Source: Prevotella heparinolytica (GTDB taxonomy: Bacteria; Bacteroidota; Bacteroidia; Bacteroidales; Bacteroidaceae). From it: a stretch of 64,000 nucleotides of DNA. Made by a program: the position numbers and the translations under genes. The DNA lies in NCBI RefSeq assembly GCF_004342845.1, contig NZ_SLXB01000016.1, positions 1-64,000 on the forward strand, read 5' to 3'. Of the stretch, positions 55,739 through 64,000 are shown one piece after another; the stretch's first letter is position 1; each line of letters opens with the position of its first letter. The notes under the pieces were generated by a model that did not search any database, was not told the DNA's origin, and was given only the letters and a program-made list of their open reading frames with translations.

Positions 55739-57058
55739 TTACAAGTCTTTCAGCAATATAGTGCCGGCTTTCTCATAATATTCTTCTCGCGCTTTCACTA
55801 ATACCTCCCATTGGCTGTTGAACTCATTGTCCTTATCAATCTTGAAGTCTTCCGAGCCGTGTGTGTCCAATTTGTCGAGCAATAGAGCCACGGTCAGCTG
55901 GTTGATATCCATAGAGGGCTGGTAAGCAATGTCTTCGCTTTTTTCATCTGTCATCACTTCGTGCAGGAGGTTGATTTCCTGCAATTCGTAAAGGGCTTTG
56001 TAGGTCAGGCGGATGGGGATTTGGCATTCTTCGGATATCTTGTCGGCTGTATAGGGCGTTTCGTTTTGTGCAAAGCGCTTGGCTATGAGAGACATTATCA
56101 AGATAGAGATGAAATCGCGGTAGCGCCGGCTGATGTTGCGCGTGTCTTTGTCGAAACTGAAGTTTCTGATATTCTGTCCTGCATAGGTCAGTTCGGCACC
56201 GAAGAGGCAGATGGTCCAAGAGATTTGCAACCACAGCAGAAACATCGGAAGGGCGGCAAAGCTACCGTAAATGGCATTGTAGCGCGACACCCACAACTGG
56301 CTGCTGATGTAAAGAAACTGAAAAGCCTGATGTGCCGTACCTGCCAATATGCCGGATAGAAGGGCATGTTTCAACTTTACCTTTGTATTGGGCATGAAGA
56401 TGTACAATGCCGTAAACATGAACCATGTCAGGGCAAAGGGTATGAGGCGTATCATGAACTTGCCGATAGGGGCGAGCAGGGTAAAGTCTTCGATGTTCTT
56501 CACCATCGTGCTCATGAAGATGGAAAGACCGCCCGAAAGAACGATCAAGATAGGCATCAACAGCAGCATGGAGAAATAATCGGTGATTTTGCGATACATG
56601 CTGCGTGCTTTCTTCACTTGCCAGATGCGGTTGAAGGTTATCTCCATGTTGTTGATAAGGTTGAGAACCGTCCACAGCAACATCACCAGACCTACACCGA
56701 TAAATACTCCGTTTTTGGTTTGCGACAGATAGGAGTCTACAAATTGCAATATGATTTCCGTTGTTTCCGTCTGGCCGCCGAAGCCGCTGACTATCTGGCT
56801 TTCCATCAGATTGTCGAACCCGAATCCGCGTGCAATGGCAAAGAGGATGGCAAGAATCGGCACGATGGCAAGCAGTGTGCTGTATGTCAAGGCCGAGGCT
56901 TTGTTTACTATCCGGTCGTTGGTGAAGCGATTGACGCAGAGGTAAATTGTCTTGATGACATTGTACAGGGAAAAAGTGGTCCGTGTGACTTCGTCTTCCG
57001 TAATACGCCAGATGTCGTAGGTCAGGAACTTCCAGAGTATGGCAATGCGCTTATTCAT
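55739..57058 (-). CDS. YihY/BrkB-family membrane protein
   Basis: A 439-residue protein. Residues 45-310 carry six membrane segments of the YihY family (once misnamed RNase BN), with the signatures ASALTYSTLLAIVPILA and YGSFAALPMFLLWLQISWTI. The C-terminal 120 residues are soluble and read like a winged-helix region (KISEECQIPIRLTYKALYEL). Function is uncertain. It lies just downstream of the RNase P RNA gene on the same strand. Confidence 0.85.
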   Translation of the reverse strand: MNKRIAILWKFLTYDIWRITEDEVTRTTFSLYNVIKTIYLCVNRFTNDRIVNKASALTYSTLLAIVPILAILFAIARGFGFDNLMESQIVSGFGGQTETTEIILQFVDSYLSQTKNGVFIGVGLVMLLWTVLNLINNMEITFNRIWQVKKARSMYRKITDYFSMLLLMPILIVLSGGLSIFMSTMVKNIEDFTLLAPIGKFMIRLIPFALTWFMFTALYIFMPNTKVKLKHALLSGILAGTAHQAFQFLYISSQLWVSRYNAIYGSFAALPMFLLWLQISWTICLFGAELTYAGQNIRNFSFDKDTRNISRRYRDFISILIMSLIAKRFAQNETPYTADKISEECQIPIRLTYKALYELQEINLLHEVMTDEKSEDIAYQPSMDINQLTVALLLDKLDTHGSEDFKIDKDNEFNSQWEVLVKAREEYYEKAGTILLKDL

Positions 57059-57083
57059 GAACTTGGCAATTTTTTAAGGAAAA

Positions 57084-57505
57084 AGCAGTCGGTCTGTAAG
57101 CCGGGTTCTGTTCTTCTGCCGAAGAGAAAGTCCTGTGCCGGGGATTATTCATCTCCGACCCTTCGTTTCTCGCCATTTAGAAGTGCCTGCCATTTATCTG
57201 AGCCGCATGTCGCCATACGGCTTTAGCGGTCTACCCTCCGACATGGGGCGAGCAACCCTCATAACGCCGGTATACATGACCTTACAACTCCCAAGACGCA
57301 CAGCCCTTGTGTCGCCACAAGGCCGGTAAGCTCTTACCTCACCTTCTCACCCTTACCGCAGCCAACGGTTGCGGCGGTTATTTTCTTCTGCGTTACTCTA
57401 CCCTCGCGGACAGCTTTCTGTTAGGAAGTGGGATGCTCTGTGTTGCCCGGACTTTCCTCATGCACGCACATGGTGCAGGCGGCAGACCGACCAACTGCTT
57501 TATAG
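57084..57505 (-). ncRNA. rnpB: RNase P RNA (type A)
   Basis: The catalytic RNA that removes 5' leaders from precursor tRNAs. The minus strand carries the invariant GAGGAAAGTCCGGGC near the 5' end and ACAGAACCCGGCTTAC near the 3' end, with complementary ends closing helix P1. The length, about 420 bases, fits bacterial type A. Short open frames across it are by-products. Its end overlaps neither neighbour, and the BrkB-like gene starts about 25 bases downstream. Confidence 0.95.
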
Positions 57506-57509
57506 CCAA

Positions 57510-57542
57510 CAAAGATACAACAATTTAGCGATTAATCGCAAA
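57510..57542 (-). promoter_or_regulatory. Promoter of rnpB
   Basis: On the minus strand, TTTG (57542-57539), a 21-base spacer and TATCTTTG (57517-57510). It places the start near 57503-57505. Confidence 0.85.
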
Positions 57543-57670
57543 TAAGCGGATTTAGAATCTGCATAGAGTCTGTTTTAGATTTCCTTGGATGATTAATTGT
57601 TATTCCCATGATACGGATATGGAAAAAACACAACAAAAGCTGTTTTTGTAACTCCTTGTAAATCAGCCTT

Positions 57671-57780
57671 GTGGGAAATTACTAAAAATCGAGGGAATTT
57701 TTACTAAGTTTTCGGGGAATTTTTAGTAAAAATCCGTCCGGTTTTTAGTAAAAATGGAGTGGGATTTTAGTAAACCAAAT
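57671..57780. repeat. 22-bp-period intergenic array (TTTTTAGTAAAAAT type)
   Basis: TTACTAA or TTAGTAA begins at 57679, 57701, 57723, 57745 and 57767: five units exactly 22 bp apart. Cores are AT-rich and nearly palindromic (TTTTTAGTAAAAA), separated by G-rich spacers such as CGAGGGAA or TGGAGTGGGA. It lies between the rnpB promoter and the NlpC/P60 gene. Confidence 0.92.
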
Positions 57781-57943
57781 TTGGAAAATCAGATTTCTTT
57801 ACATACGGGAGTATGAAGGACGGATTTTGTGTATAGATGCTATCGATATTTTCTTTGTACTTAAAATATCTGAAAAGATGTATCTCTTTCGGAATTAATT
57901 TGTAGCTTTGCTAACATTAGTAATACTCAAAAAACAGTGGCCG

Positions 57944-59170
57944 ATGAAAAAGTTTTCCTTTATCCTTTTTATTTCTCTATTAATTCCGCTTTTTGCTGTC
58001 GCTTCAGAAGTAGGAGACCGTACCATTCCTGCTGAAGTGGCACAATTGTCTGACAGCTTGAAACGGAAGTTTGCGCCGGACAAGCGTGTGGCTTTGTTCG
58101 ATGTGGATTATTCTTTTTCGGGGAAGAACGTAATGTTGCGTGGTGTCACCACTTCGGCTGAAGCAAAGGTGGCACTGCTGGCAGGTTTGGCAAAAAGAGG
58201 ATACGAAGTGATGGATTGTTTGCGGGTGCTTCCGGATGAGCAGGAGCTTAAGGGCAAAACCTATGGCATTGTCAATGTATCGGTGTGCAATCTTCGTGCT
58301 GATGCCGATTTTTCATCGGAGATGATGACACAGGGATTGATGGGCATGCCGGTCAGGATACTGCAACGTGAAGGTTGGTATCGCATTCAGACACCGGATG
58401 ATTACATAGCATGGGTGCACCGTGTAGGTGTTCACCCTGTCACGCAAGAGGAACTGGCTGCATGGAACGCGGTGGAGAAGATTGTGGTGACCTCGCATTA
58501 CGGTTTCGTCTATTCAAAACCCGACGCGGCCTCGCAGACCATTTCTGACGTTGTTGCCGGAAACCGTTTGAGGTGGGTGGGTGCGAAAGGGGCTTTTTAT
58601 AGAGTGGCCTATCCGGATGGTCGCGAAGGGTACATCTCCAAATCGCTCGCTATGCCTGAGAAGAAATGGCGCGTTTCTCTCAAGCAAGATGCGGCGAGCA
58701 TCATTGCCACGGCCTGCTCCATGATGGGAATACCTTATCTTTGGGCCGGGACTTCCTCAAAAGGCGTGGATTGCAGTGGTTTTATGCGTACCGTTCTGTT
58801 TATGCACGACATCATCATTCCGCGCGATGCTTCTCAGCAGGCATACGTCGGCAAGCATATCGACATTGCTTCCGATTTCGGCAACTTGCAGCCGGGAGAC
58901 TTGATTTTCTTCGGACGCAAAGCAACGTCCGAACGTAAGGAACGTGTCGTACACGTGGGAATGTACATCGGGAACAAGCGTTTCATCCATTCGCAAGGCG
59001 ATGTGCGCATCAGCAGTTTCAATCCCGATGACGAATTGTTCGATGAATATAATCTGGGCCGATTGCTGTTTGCCACGCGCGTATTACCTTATATAAATAA
59101 GGAGAAATCGATAAATACTACAGCGACGAATGGGTATTATCGGCTCTTTCCCCGTAGGGAGATGGAGTAA
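57944..59170 (+). CDS. NlpC/P60 cell-wall peptide endopeptidase with SH3 domains (YkfC-like)
   Basis: A 408-residue exported C40 peptidase, probably a gamma-D-glutamyl-diamino-acid endopeptidase acting on released murein peptides. A signal peptide covers about residues 1-21. Two bacterial SH3 domains follow (near NLRADADFSSEM and VYSKPDAASQTI), then the catalytic domain. The Cys is in VDCSGFMRTVLF and the His in VHVGMYIGNKRFIHSQGDVR. The ATG at 57944 is preferred; a TTG at 57908 overlaps a -7 element. The next gene, the dipeptide epimerase, acts on its expected product. Confidence 0.88.
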   Translation: MKKFSFILFISLLIPLFAVASEVGDRTIPAEVAQLSDSLKRKFAPDKRVALFDVDYSFSGKNVMLRGVTTSAEAKVALLAGLAKRGYEVMDCLRVLPDEQELKGKTYGIVNVSVCNLRADADFSSEMMTQGLMGMPVRILQREGWYRIQTPDDYIAWVHRVGVHPVTQEELAAWNAVEKIVVTSHYGFVYSKPDAASQTISDVVAGNRLRWVGAKGAFYRVAYPDGREGYISKSLAMPEKKWRVSLKQDAASIIATACSMMGIPYLWAGTSSKGVDCSGFMRTVLFMHDIIIPRDASQQAYVGKHIDIASDFGNLQPGDLIFFGRKATSERKERVVHVGMYIGNKRFIHSQGDVRISSFNPDDELFDEYNLGRLLFATRVLPYINKEKSINTTATNGYYRLFPRREME

Positions 59171-59265
59171 CGACTCTTGTTAACCGTATGTATAACCATA
59201 AACTAAAGTAACTTCAAACCTCCCTTTCCTGCGGAGGAGGGATGGTGGAGAGGTTTTTCCCGACT

Positions 59266-60438
59266 ATGTCAACCAGAAGAGAATTCCTGAAAACCGCCGC
59301 TTTTGCCACACTTGGCTCAGGCTTGGCCATCAACAATGTATTTGCCAGAGGTAACGATCAACCTTCCTTGTTCAATGTGAACAGCCGTATGGGTGTCACT
59401 CCTAAAATGAAACTGCGTTTCTTTCCTTATGAACTGAAATTGCGTCACGTCTTCACCGTGGCCACATATTCCCGTACCACTACCCCTGACATTCAGGTAG
59501 AGATAGAGTATGACGGCATTATCGGGTATGGCGAAGCGTCCATGCCGCCTTATCTGCAACATGAGTTGGGTACAGTGGATAGCGTGATGGCTTTTTTGAA
59601 GAAAGTGCAGGATGTCATCGGACGGTTTGCCGACCCATTCCAACTGGAGGATATATTGGCTTATATCGATACGTTGTCTCCCGGCGACTCTGCCGCCAAG
59701 ACGGCGGTGGACATCGCCCTGCACGACCTTGTGGGCAAGCTGTTGCAAGCCCCATGGTATAGAATCTGGGGATTGGACAAGGAAAAAGCTCCTTCCACAA
59801 CTTTCACCATCGGCATTGATACGGCCGATGTGGTACGTGCAAAGACCAAAGAATGTGCCGAGCGCTTCAATATTCTGAAAGTGAAACTGGGGCGTGACAA
59901 TGATAAGGAAATGATTGAAACCATCCGTTCGGTCACGGATCTTCCGATTGCCATCGATGCCAACCAAGGTTGGAAAGACAAACGATATGCCCTCGACATG
60001 ATACATTGGCTGAAGGAAAAAGGCATTGTGATGATAGAGCAACCGATGCCCAAGGAACAGTTGGACGACATTGCATGGGTAACCGAACAAAGTCCGTTGC
60101 CGGTATTTGCCGACGAATCTATTCAGCGCTTGAAAGATGTAGCCCGCCTGAAAGGTGTCTTTACAGGTATCAATATCAAACTGATGAAATGTACCGGCAT
60201 GCGCGAGGCTTGGAAAATGGTGACTTTGGCGCGCGCGTTGGACATGAAAGTGATGGTGGGGTGCATGACGGAAACTTCGTGTGCCGTCTCTGCTGCCGCG
60301 CAATTTTCTCCGGCAGTCGATTTTGCCGATTTGGATGGCAACTTGCTGATTGCGAACGACCGTTTCGAGGGCATGGAAGTGGTAAAAGGTAAGATTACGC
60401 TGCCCGACTTGCCGGGTATCGGGGTGGTAAAATTATAA
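59266..60438 (+). CDS. L-Ala-D/L-Glu dipeptide epimerase
   Basis: Epimerises L-Ala-D-Glu from murein to L-Ala-L-Glu so that ordinary peptidases can use it. It is a 390-residue member of the enolase superfamily, muconate-lactonizing subgroup: KVK lysines in ILKVKLGRDND, metal ligands in AIDANQGW, MIEQPMP and FADESIQ, and the opposing Lys in INIKLMKCTG. The first 30 residues (STRREFLKTAAFATLG) look like a twin-arginine signal, so it may be exported, which is unusual for this normally cytoplasmic enzyme. Confidence 0.88.
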   Translation: MSTRREFLKTAAFATLGSGLAINNVFARGNDQPSLFNVNSRMGVTPKMKLRFFPYELKLRHVFTVATYSRTTTPDIQVEIEYDGIIGYGEASMPPYLQHELGTVDSVMAFLKKVQDVIGRFADPFQLEDILAYIDTLSPGDSAAKTAVDIALHDLVGKLLQAPWYRIWGLDKEKAPSTTFTIGIDTADVVRAKTKECAERFNILKVKLGRDNDKEMIETIRSVTDLPIAIDANQGWKDKRYALDMIHWLKEKGIVMIEQPMPKEQLDDIAWVTEQSPLPVFADESIQRLKDVARLKGVFTGINIKLMKCTGMREAWKMVTLARALDMKVMVGCMTETSCAVSAAAQFSPAVDFADLDGNLLIANDRFEGMEVVKGKITLPDLPGIGVVKL

Positions 60439-60447
60439 AAGGAGATT

Positions 60448-61782
60448 ATGAGAAAGCTGTTGTACATCGTATCTCTGTTCGTGTTGGTTTCCGCATGCAA
60501 CACCAAGCAGGGGAGCAAGGGATACAATTGGGATGATGACCTGCACCAACGTCTGCTTGCTGATTTCTGTCTGACAGAGGCGCAAGTGAAAGATTATATT
60601 CGTAAATACATTCCCGACGTGACCGACGGGCAAATGCGACAGTGGGAAGATGTCAAGGCTTTGGAATACATGGTGCTGGATGGCGAGAAACGCTATTTCC
60701 GCAATGCAGGGCCTAATCTTTTTCGTATAGATTCCGTTTGCCGTGACATCAAGACGGGCAAGGAAGGAACAGCGCTAAGTGGCAGCGAGAAGGTAAATAT
60801 GGAGAATCTGCCCGAAATTATCTCTGCCGTGAAGAAAGAGGCGAAAAAGCTTGTGGCGCCGAAGCGTATGCGTGTCACTTATACCTTGACGGTTGATACG
60901 AATGCCGTGCCTGCGGGGAAAATCATCCGCTGTTGGTTGCCTTATCCCCGTACGGACCAGGCACGCCAGCAGGATGTCAGGCTTATCTCTGCCAGTGAAT
61001 CGGAATACGTATTGTCTCCGCAGGATTGTCGTCATACTACGTTGTATATGGAGCGGCGGGCTGTCGAAGGAGAACCCACAATCTTTTCCGAGACATTTGA
61101 ATTTACTACATACGGCGAGTGGCACAACCTGAAGCCGGAAGACGTATTGCCTTATGATACTACAACCCCTCTTTATAAAGAATATACGGCCGAACGCGAG
61201 AAACATATCATCTTTTCGCCCCGCATGCGCGAACTTGCTGCCAGATTGACAGCCGGAGAAACCAATCCGTATCTGAAAGCAAAGCGCATCTTCCGTTGGG
61301 TGAACGATAATTTTCCGTGGGCCTCGGCACGAGAATACTCTACGATTGAGAATATCCCGGAATATGTGCTGGATAATCGTCATGGCGATTGCGGGCAGGT
61401 CAGTCTGTTGTTCATCACTCTCTGCCGTATCAGTGGCATTCCTGCACATTTCCAAAGCGGTTTCATGATGCATCCGAATGCATGGAATCTGCACGACTGG
61501 GCGGAAATCTACTTTGAAGGCATAGGCTGGGTTCCTGTCGACCAGTCATTCGGCATTCCTGCCTTTGCCCGTGATGCGGATGAAACGTATTTCTTTTTGG
61601 GTGGCATCGACTCTTGGCGCATGATTGTGAATACGGATTATGGCATGCCGTTGGTTCCCGCAAAGAAATATCCTCGTAGCGAGACGGTTGATTTCCAACG
61701 TGGTGAAGTGGAGTGGGAGGGAGGTAACCTTTATTTTCCGCAGTGGAACTATCACATGGATATTGATTACCTGAACTACTGA
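60448..61782 (+). CDS. Transglutaminase-like lipoprotein
   Basis: A 444-residue protein with a signal peptide ending in the lipobox VSAC (Cys17). A novel N-terminal region (to about 140) is followed by a beta-rich domain and a transglutaminase/cysteine-protease core. The catalytic Cys is in RHGDCGQVSLLF, the His in NLHDWAEIYFEG and the Asp in GWVPVDQSFG, so the triad is intact. It starts 9 bases after the epimerase and completes a three-gene murein-peptide operon. A peptidase role on cell-wall peptides is inferred. Confidence 0.85.
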   Translation: MRKLLYIVSLFVLVSACNTKQGSKGYNWDDDLHQRLLADFCLTEAQVKDYIRKYIPDVTDGQMRQWEDVKALEYMVLDGEKRYFRNAGPNLFRIDSVCRDIKTGKEGTALSGSEKVNMENLPEIISAVKKEAKKLVAPKRMRVTYTLTVDTNAVPAGKIIRCWLPYPRTDQARQQDVRLISASESEYVLSPQDCRHTTLYMERRAVEGEPTIFSETFEFTTYGEWHNLKPEDVLPYDTTTPLYKEYTAEREKHIIFSPRMRELAARLTAGETNPYLKAKRIFRWVNDNFPWASAREYSTIENIPEYVLDNRHGDCGQVSLLFITLCRISGIPAHFQSGFMMHPNAWNLHDWAEIYFEGIGWVPVDQSFGIPAFARDADETYFFLGGIDSWRMIVNTDYGMPLVPAKKYPRSETVDFQRGEVEWEGGNLYFPQWNYHMDIDYLNY

Positions 61783-61799
61783 GATACAATATACTGTTT

Positions 61800-62017
61800 T
61801 TATGCACTATCTGTCAGTCTTTTAACAGTCGGCAATCGTGCATAAATGCTAATTTGTCAGTCTTTGCCGTTAATCGCTGTTAAGTCCTAAATATCCTCTG
61901 TTAAAAGAGAACAAAAAAGAGTGACAAGGGGAATAACAGAACGTTTTTTGTCGTTATTTTAACGTCGTAATGTTAAATGAAACCCGGATATTAACAGTTT
62001 AAAGAATAGAAATTAGT
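61800..62017. other. Intergenic region upstream of the DegP-type gene
   Basis: TGTCAGTCTTT occurs twice, at about 61812 and 61855, and several GTTAA repeats follow. No clean -7/-33 pair is evident, so the protease gene may use an alternative (stress) sigma factor; this is a guess. No gene is supported. Confidence 0.4.
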
Positions 62018-63589
62018 ATGAAACAGACAACAAAAAACATTCTTGGAGTTGCGGCTATTGTACTCCTTAGTTCAGGAGTGGCCGGCATTACTACTTATAA
62101 AATGTTGAAGAGCGAGGCGTCGGTTGCCTCAGGTACGTTCGATGAAATGTTTGAGCAGAATCCTGATGTCCGGTTGGCTTCATATAGTGCCGCCGCTTTA
62201 CAACCTGTTGATTTGACGCAAGCAGCCGAAAGTTCGATTCATGGTGTGGTTCATATCCGTTCTACCCAATCGTCCAAAGTTCAGGAGGTAGAAGTGCGCG
62301 ACCCGTTCTTCGACTTCTTCGGTGACTTCTTTGGCAATCGTGGCGGAACACAGAAACGTCAGGTGCAGACGCCGGAGCGTACCGGTTTCGGTTCGGGCGT
62401 TATAATTTCCAAAGACGGTTATATCGTGACAAACAATCATGTGATAGCAGGTGCTGATGAAATCAGCGTGACGTTGAATGATAACCGTCAGTTTAAAGGG
62501 CGTATCATCGGCACGGATGAAGAAACGGATTTGGCATTGATTAAGATTGAAGGAGAAGATGATTTCCCCACTGTTCCGGTAGGTGATTCGGATGCACTGA
62601 AAGTAGGCGAATGGGTACTTGCGGTAGGAAATCCTTTTAATCTGACTTCTACGGTAACGGCCGGTATTGTCAGTGCTAAGGCACGCTCTTTGGGCATGGG
62701 GCAGGCAACCGGCAAACAGAGTATCGAATCGTATATTCAGACGGATGCTGCCATTAATCAGGGTAATAGCGGCGGGGCGTTGGTAAATGCACGCGGCGAA
62801 CTTGTGGGCATTAACGCAGCTTTGTTTTCGCCTACAGGCTCAAATACCGGTTATGGTTTTGCCATTCCTACCAGTATAATGAAGAAAGTTGTGGCCGATT
62901 TGAAACAATACGGCACGGTTCAACGCGTGAAGCTGGGTGTGACGATAACAAGCCTTACGGAAGAACCGGGCGATACGCAAATGGCTGATAAGACAGGCAA
63001 GAAATTCAGCGATGTCAAGAAAGAGGCTCGCGAGAAGTTTGGCGTGGTAGACGGTCTTTGGGTACGTGAAATTATGGAAGGAAGTTCTGCTGCCGGTTCC
63101 GATATGAAGGTAGATGATGTGATTGTGGGTATGGAAGGTAAGGCTATTCATAAATTTGCCGACTTGCAGGAGTTGCTGGCCAAACATCGTCCGGGCGACA
63201 AAGTACAGGTGAAAGTGATGCGCGACAAGAAAGAGAAAACCATCTCGGTGACGCTGAAAAATGAACAAGGCACCACGAAAGTAGTTAAAGATGCCGGAAT
63301 GGAAATTCTTGGTGCAGCCTTTAAACCGATATCAGACGCTTTGAAGAAACAGTTGAATTTGGCTTATGGCTTGGAAGTAACGGGTGTTACTAATGGCAAG
63401 ATGGCCGATGCAGGAATCCGTAAGGGTTTTATTATCCTGAAAGCGAACGGTCAGTCGGTAAAGACGGTGGACGACTTGGAAAAAATCATGAAAGAGGCGA
63501 GAAAGTCACCTGAACAAGGTTTGTTCATCACCGGTATGTTCCCGTCAGGAAAACGTGCCATGTATGCCGTGGATTTGACTCAAGAATAA
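62018..63589 (+). CDS. DegP/HtrA-family periplasmic serine protease
   Basis: A 523-residue Do-type protease and chaperone for misfolded envelope proteins. An N-terminal signal anchor (about residues 8-28) precedes the trypsin domain. The triad is intact: His in VTNNHVIAGADE (about residue 149), Asp in DEETDLALIKIEG and Ser in NQGNSGGALVNARG (about residue 252). Two PDZ domains follow (about 300-405 and 425-515). It is monocistronic and ends in a terminator before rpoD. Confidence 0.93.
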   Translation: MKQTTKNILGVAAIVLLSSGVAGITTYKMLKSEASVASGTFDEMFEQNPDVRLASYSAAALQPVDLTQAAESSIHGVVHIRSTQSSKVQEVEVRDPFFDFFGDFFGNRGGTQKRQVQTPERTGFGSGVIISKDGYIVTNNHVIAGADEISVTLNDNRQFKGRIIGTDEETDLALIKIEGEDDFPTVPVGDSDALKVGEWVLAVGNPFNLTSTVTAGIVSAKARSLGMGQATGKQSIESYIQTDAAINQGNSGGALVNARGELVGINAALFSPTGSNTGYGFAIPTSIMKKVVADLKQYGTVQRVKLGVTITSLTEEPGDTQMADKTGKKFSDVKKEAREKFGVVDGLWVREIMEGSSAAGSDMKVDDVIVGMEGKAIHKFADLQELLAKHRPGDKVQVKVMRDKKEKTISVTLKNEQGTTKVVKDAGMEILGAAFKPISDALKKQLNLAYGLEVTGVTNGKMADAGIRKGFIILKANGQSVKTVDDLEKIMKEARKSPEQGLFITGMFPSGKRAMYAVDLTQE

Positions 63590-63681
63590 AGAAATAAAAG
63601 GTAAAGATTGTCAGGATACAAATAGGGTTAGAGCGAGAATTTACTAAAGAGGCTCTAATATTAGCGAATAAAACCAAAAAG

Positions 63682-63716
63682 AAGGTGTCGGCAAGATATT
63701 TGTCGACATCTTTTTT
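63682..63716 (+). terminator. Terminator after the DegP-type gene
   Basis: AAGGTGTCGGCAA pairs with TTGTCGACATCTT, with two G-T pairs and a short loop, and runs into TTTTTT. Confidence 0.8.
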
Positions 63717-63786
63717 GTTATGATGGTTGAGATATAAATTAGGTAAAAAAGTGAAGATAAAATTATTGTAACAAAAGATTTTGTAG

Positions 63787-63794
63787 TAACTTTG
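63787..63794 (+). promoter_or_regulatory. -7 promoter element of rpoD
   Basis: TAACTTTG, 23 bases before the ATG; ATTG lies 18 bases upstream as a weak -33. Confidence 0.6.
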
Positions 63795-63816
63795 CAACCC
63801 AAATCTGTTTTTAAGA

Positions 63817-64000
63817 ATGAGACAACTTAAGATTACCAAAAGTATCACTAACAGAGAGAGTGCTTCTCTTGACAAGTATTTGCAGGAAATCGGTCGCGAA
63901 GACCTCATTACTGTTGAAGAGGAGGTAGAACTCGCTCAGCGCATCCGCAAGGGTGACCGTGTTGCATTGGAAAAACTGACACGTGCCAATCTGCGTTTCG
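63817..64000 (+). CDS. rpoD: RNA polymerase primary sigma factor RpoD (5' part only)
   Basis: The first 61 codons of the Bacteroidetes primary sigma factor. [20 protein letters not shown] and [20 protein letters not shown] are region 1.2, and LTRANLRF begins region 2.1. Region 1.1 is missing, as is normal in this phylum. The gene runs off the window. Its product should recognise the TAnnTTTG promoters seen throughout the sequence. Confidence 0.93.
   Translation, partial: MRQLKITKSITNRESASLDKYLQEIGREDLITVEEEVELAQRIRKGDRVALEKLTRANLRF

Noticed and set aside
56366-57226. 286-codon plus-strand frame
   Set aside because: It is antisense to the BrkB-family gene and runs into the RNase P RNA; composition is His/Asp/Gln-rich and unlike a protein.
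57135-57528. Short open frames near the BrkB gene
   Set aside because: They fall inside the RNase P RNA, whose conserved blocks explain the sequence.
59317-60303. 328-codon minus-strand frame
   Set aside because: Complete overlap with the dipeptide epimerase, whose catalytic motifs are all in the plus-strand frame.

Overview
The window reads as chromosomal DNA of a gut Bacteroides. Nearly every gene has a Bacteroides-type product: a 172-residue HU-like protein, a FadL-type porin, DUF3127, DUF4494, DUF4348 and DUF3737 proteins, and the start of a Bacteroidetes RpoD. Promoters match the Bacteroidetes primary-sigma form, TTTG about 19-21 bases before TAnnTTTG. Species cannot be named from this evidence. 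The window carries about 50 genes, almost all core metabolism or housekeeping. It shows no prophage, insertion sequence or CRISPR array.

Layout. 1-5.9 kb: HU-like gene, FadL-type barrel, a queuosine-precursor locus (preQ1 riboswitch, yhhQ, decayed queC, queF), enolase and a small Cys-containing protein. 6.6-11.7 kb: nitrite-ammonification locus nrfH-nrfA-ccsB-ccsA facing a Crp/Fnr regulator. nrfA is broken by a duplication. 11.8-13.1 kb: a frameshifted PfkB kinase and tRNA-Asp. 13.5-20.5 kb: purU, hisH-hisA-hisF-hisIE, an FtsE-like ATPase, lysC and lysA. 20.6-25 kb: ferritin, a small ORF coupled to a MATE exporter, DUF3737 and a PatB-type C-S lyase. 25.2-27.5 kb: kbl and a threonine dehydrogenase, divergent, together a threonine-to-glycine pathway. 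27.5-32.4 kb: a DUF4348 lipoprotein, murB, a metallo-hydrolase, a membrane-anchored unknown and DUF3127. 32.6-43.4 kb: dnaN, an exonuclease, coaBC, recN, an RNA methyltransferase, a degenerate protease/TPR protein, RidA, folC and PIN-PhoH. 43.8-57 kb: a polysaccharide 4,6-dehydratase, a DHOD-like protein, a YggS protein, DUF4494, tpx, DedA, a TPR protein, glnS, phoU, ribE, a nitroreductase and a BrkB/YihY protein. 57.1-64 kb: RNase P RNA, a murein-peptide operon (NlpC/P60 endopeptidase, L-Ala-D/L-Glu epimerase, transglutaminase lipoprotein), a DegP/HtrA protease and the start of rpoD.

Gene decay is visible in three places. queC survives only as a C-terminal scrap between yhhQ and queF, which suggests reliance on imported deazaguanine. 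nrfA is split by an 89-bp insertion flanked by perfect 59-bp direct repeats, so loss of one copy would restore the frame. A PfkB kinase carries one frameshift.

The most unusual signal lies between genes. Five intergenic arrays have core motifs spaced exactly 22 bp apart: near 12.85, 25.1, 43.5, 49.1 and 57.7 kb. A sixth, near 6.3 kb, has an 11-bp period. Core sequences differ from locus to locus, except that the 12.8 and 43.5 kb arrays are the same motif in opposite orientation. Spacing is kept more strictly than sequence. I do not recognise this as a named repeat family. Two likely small RNAs (48.2 and 54.3 kb) carry partly complementary segments.
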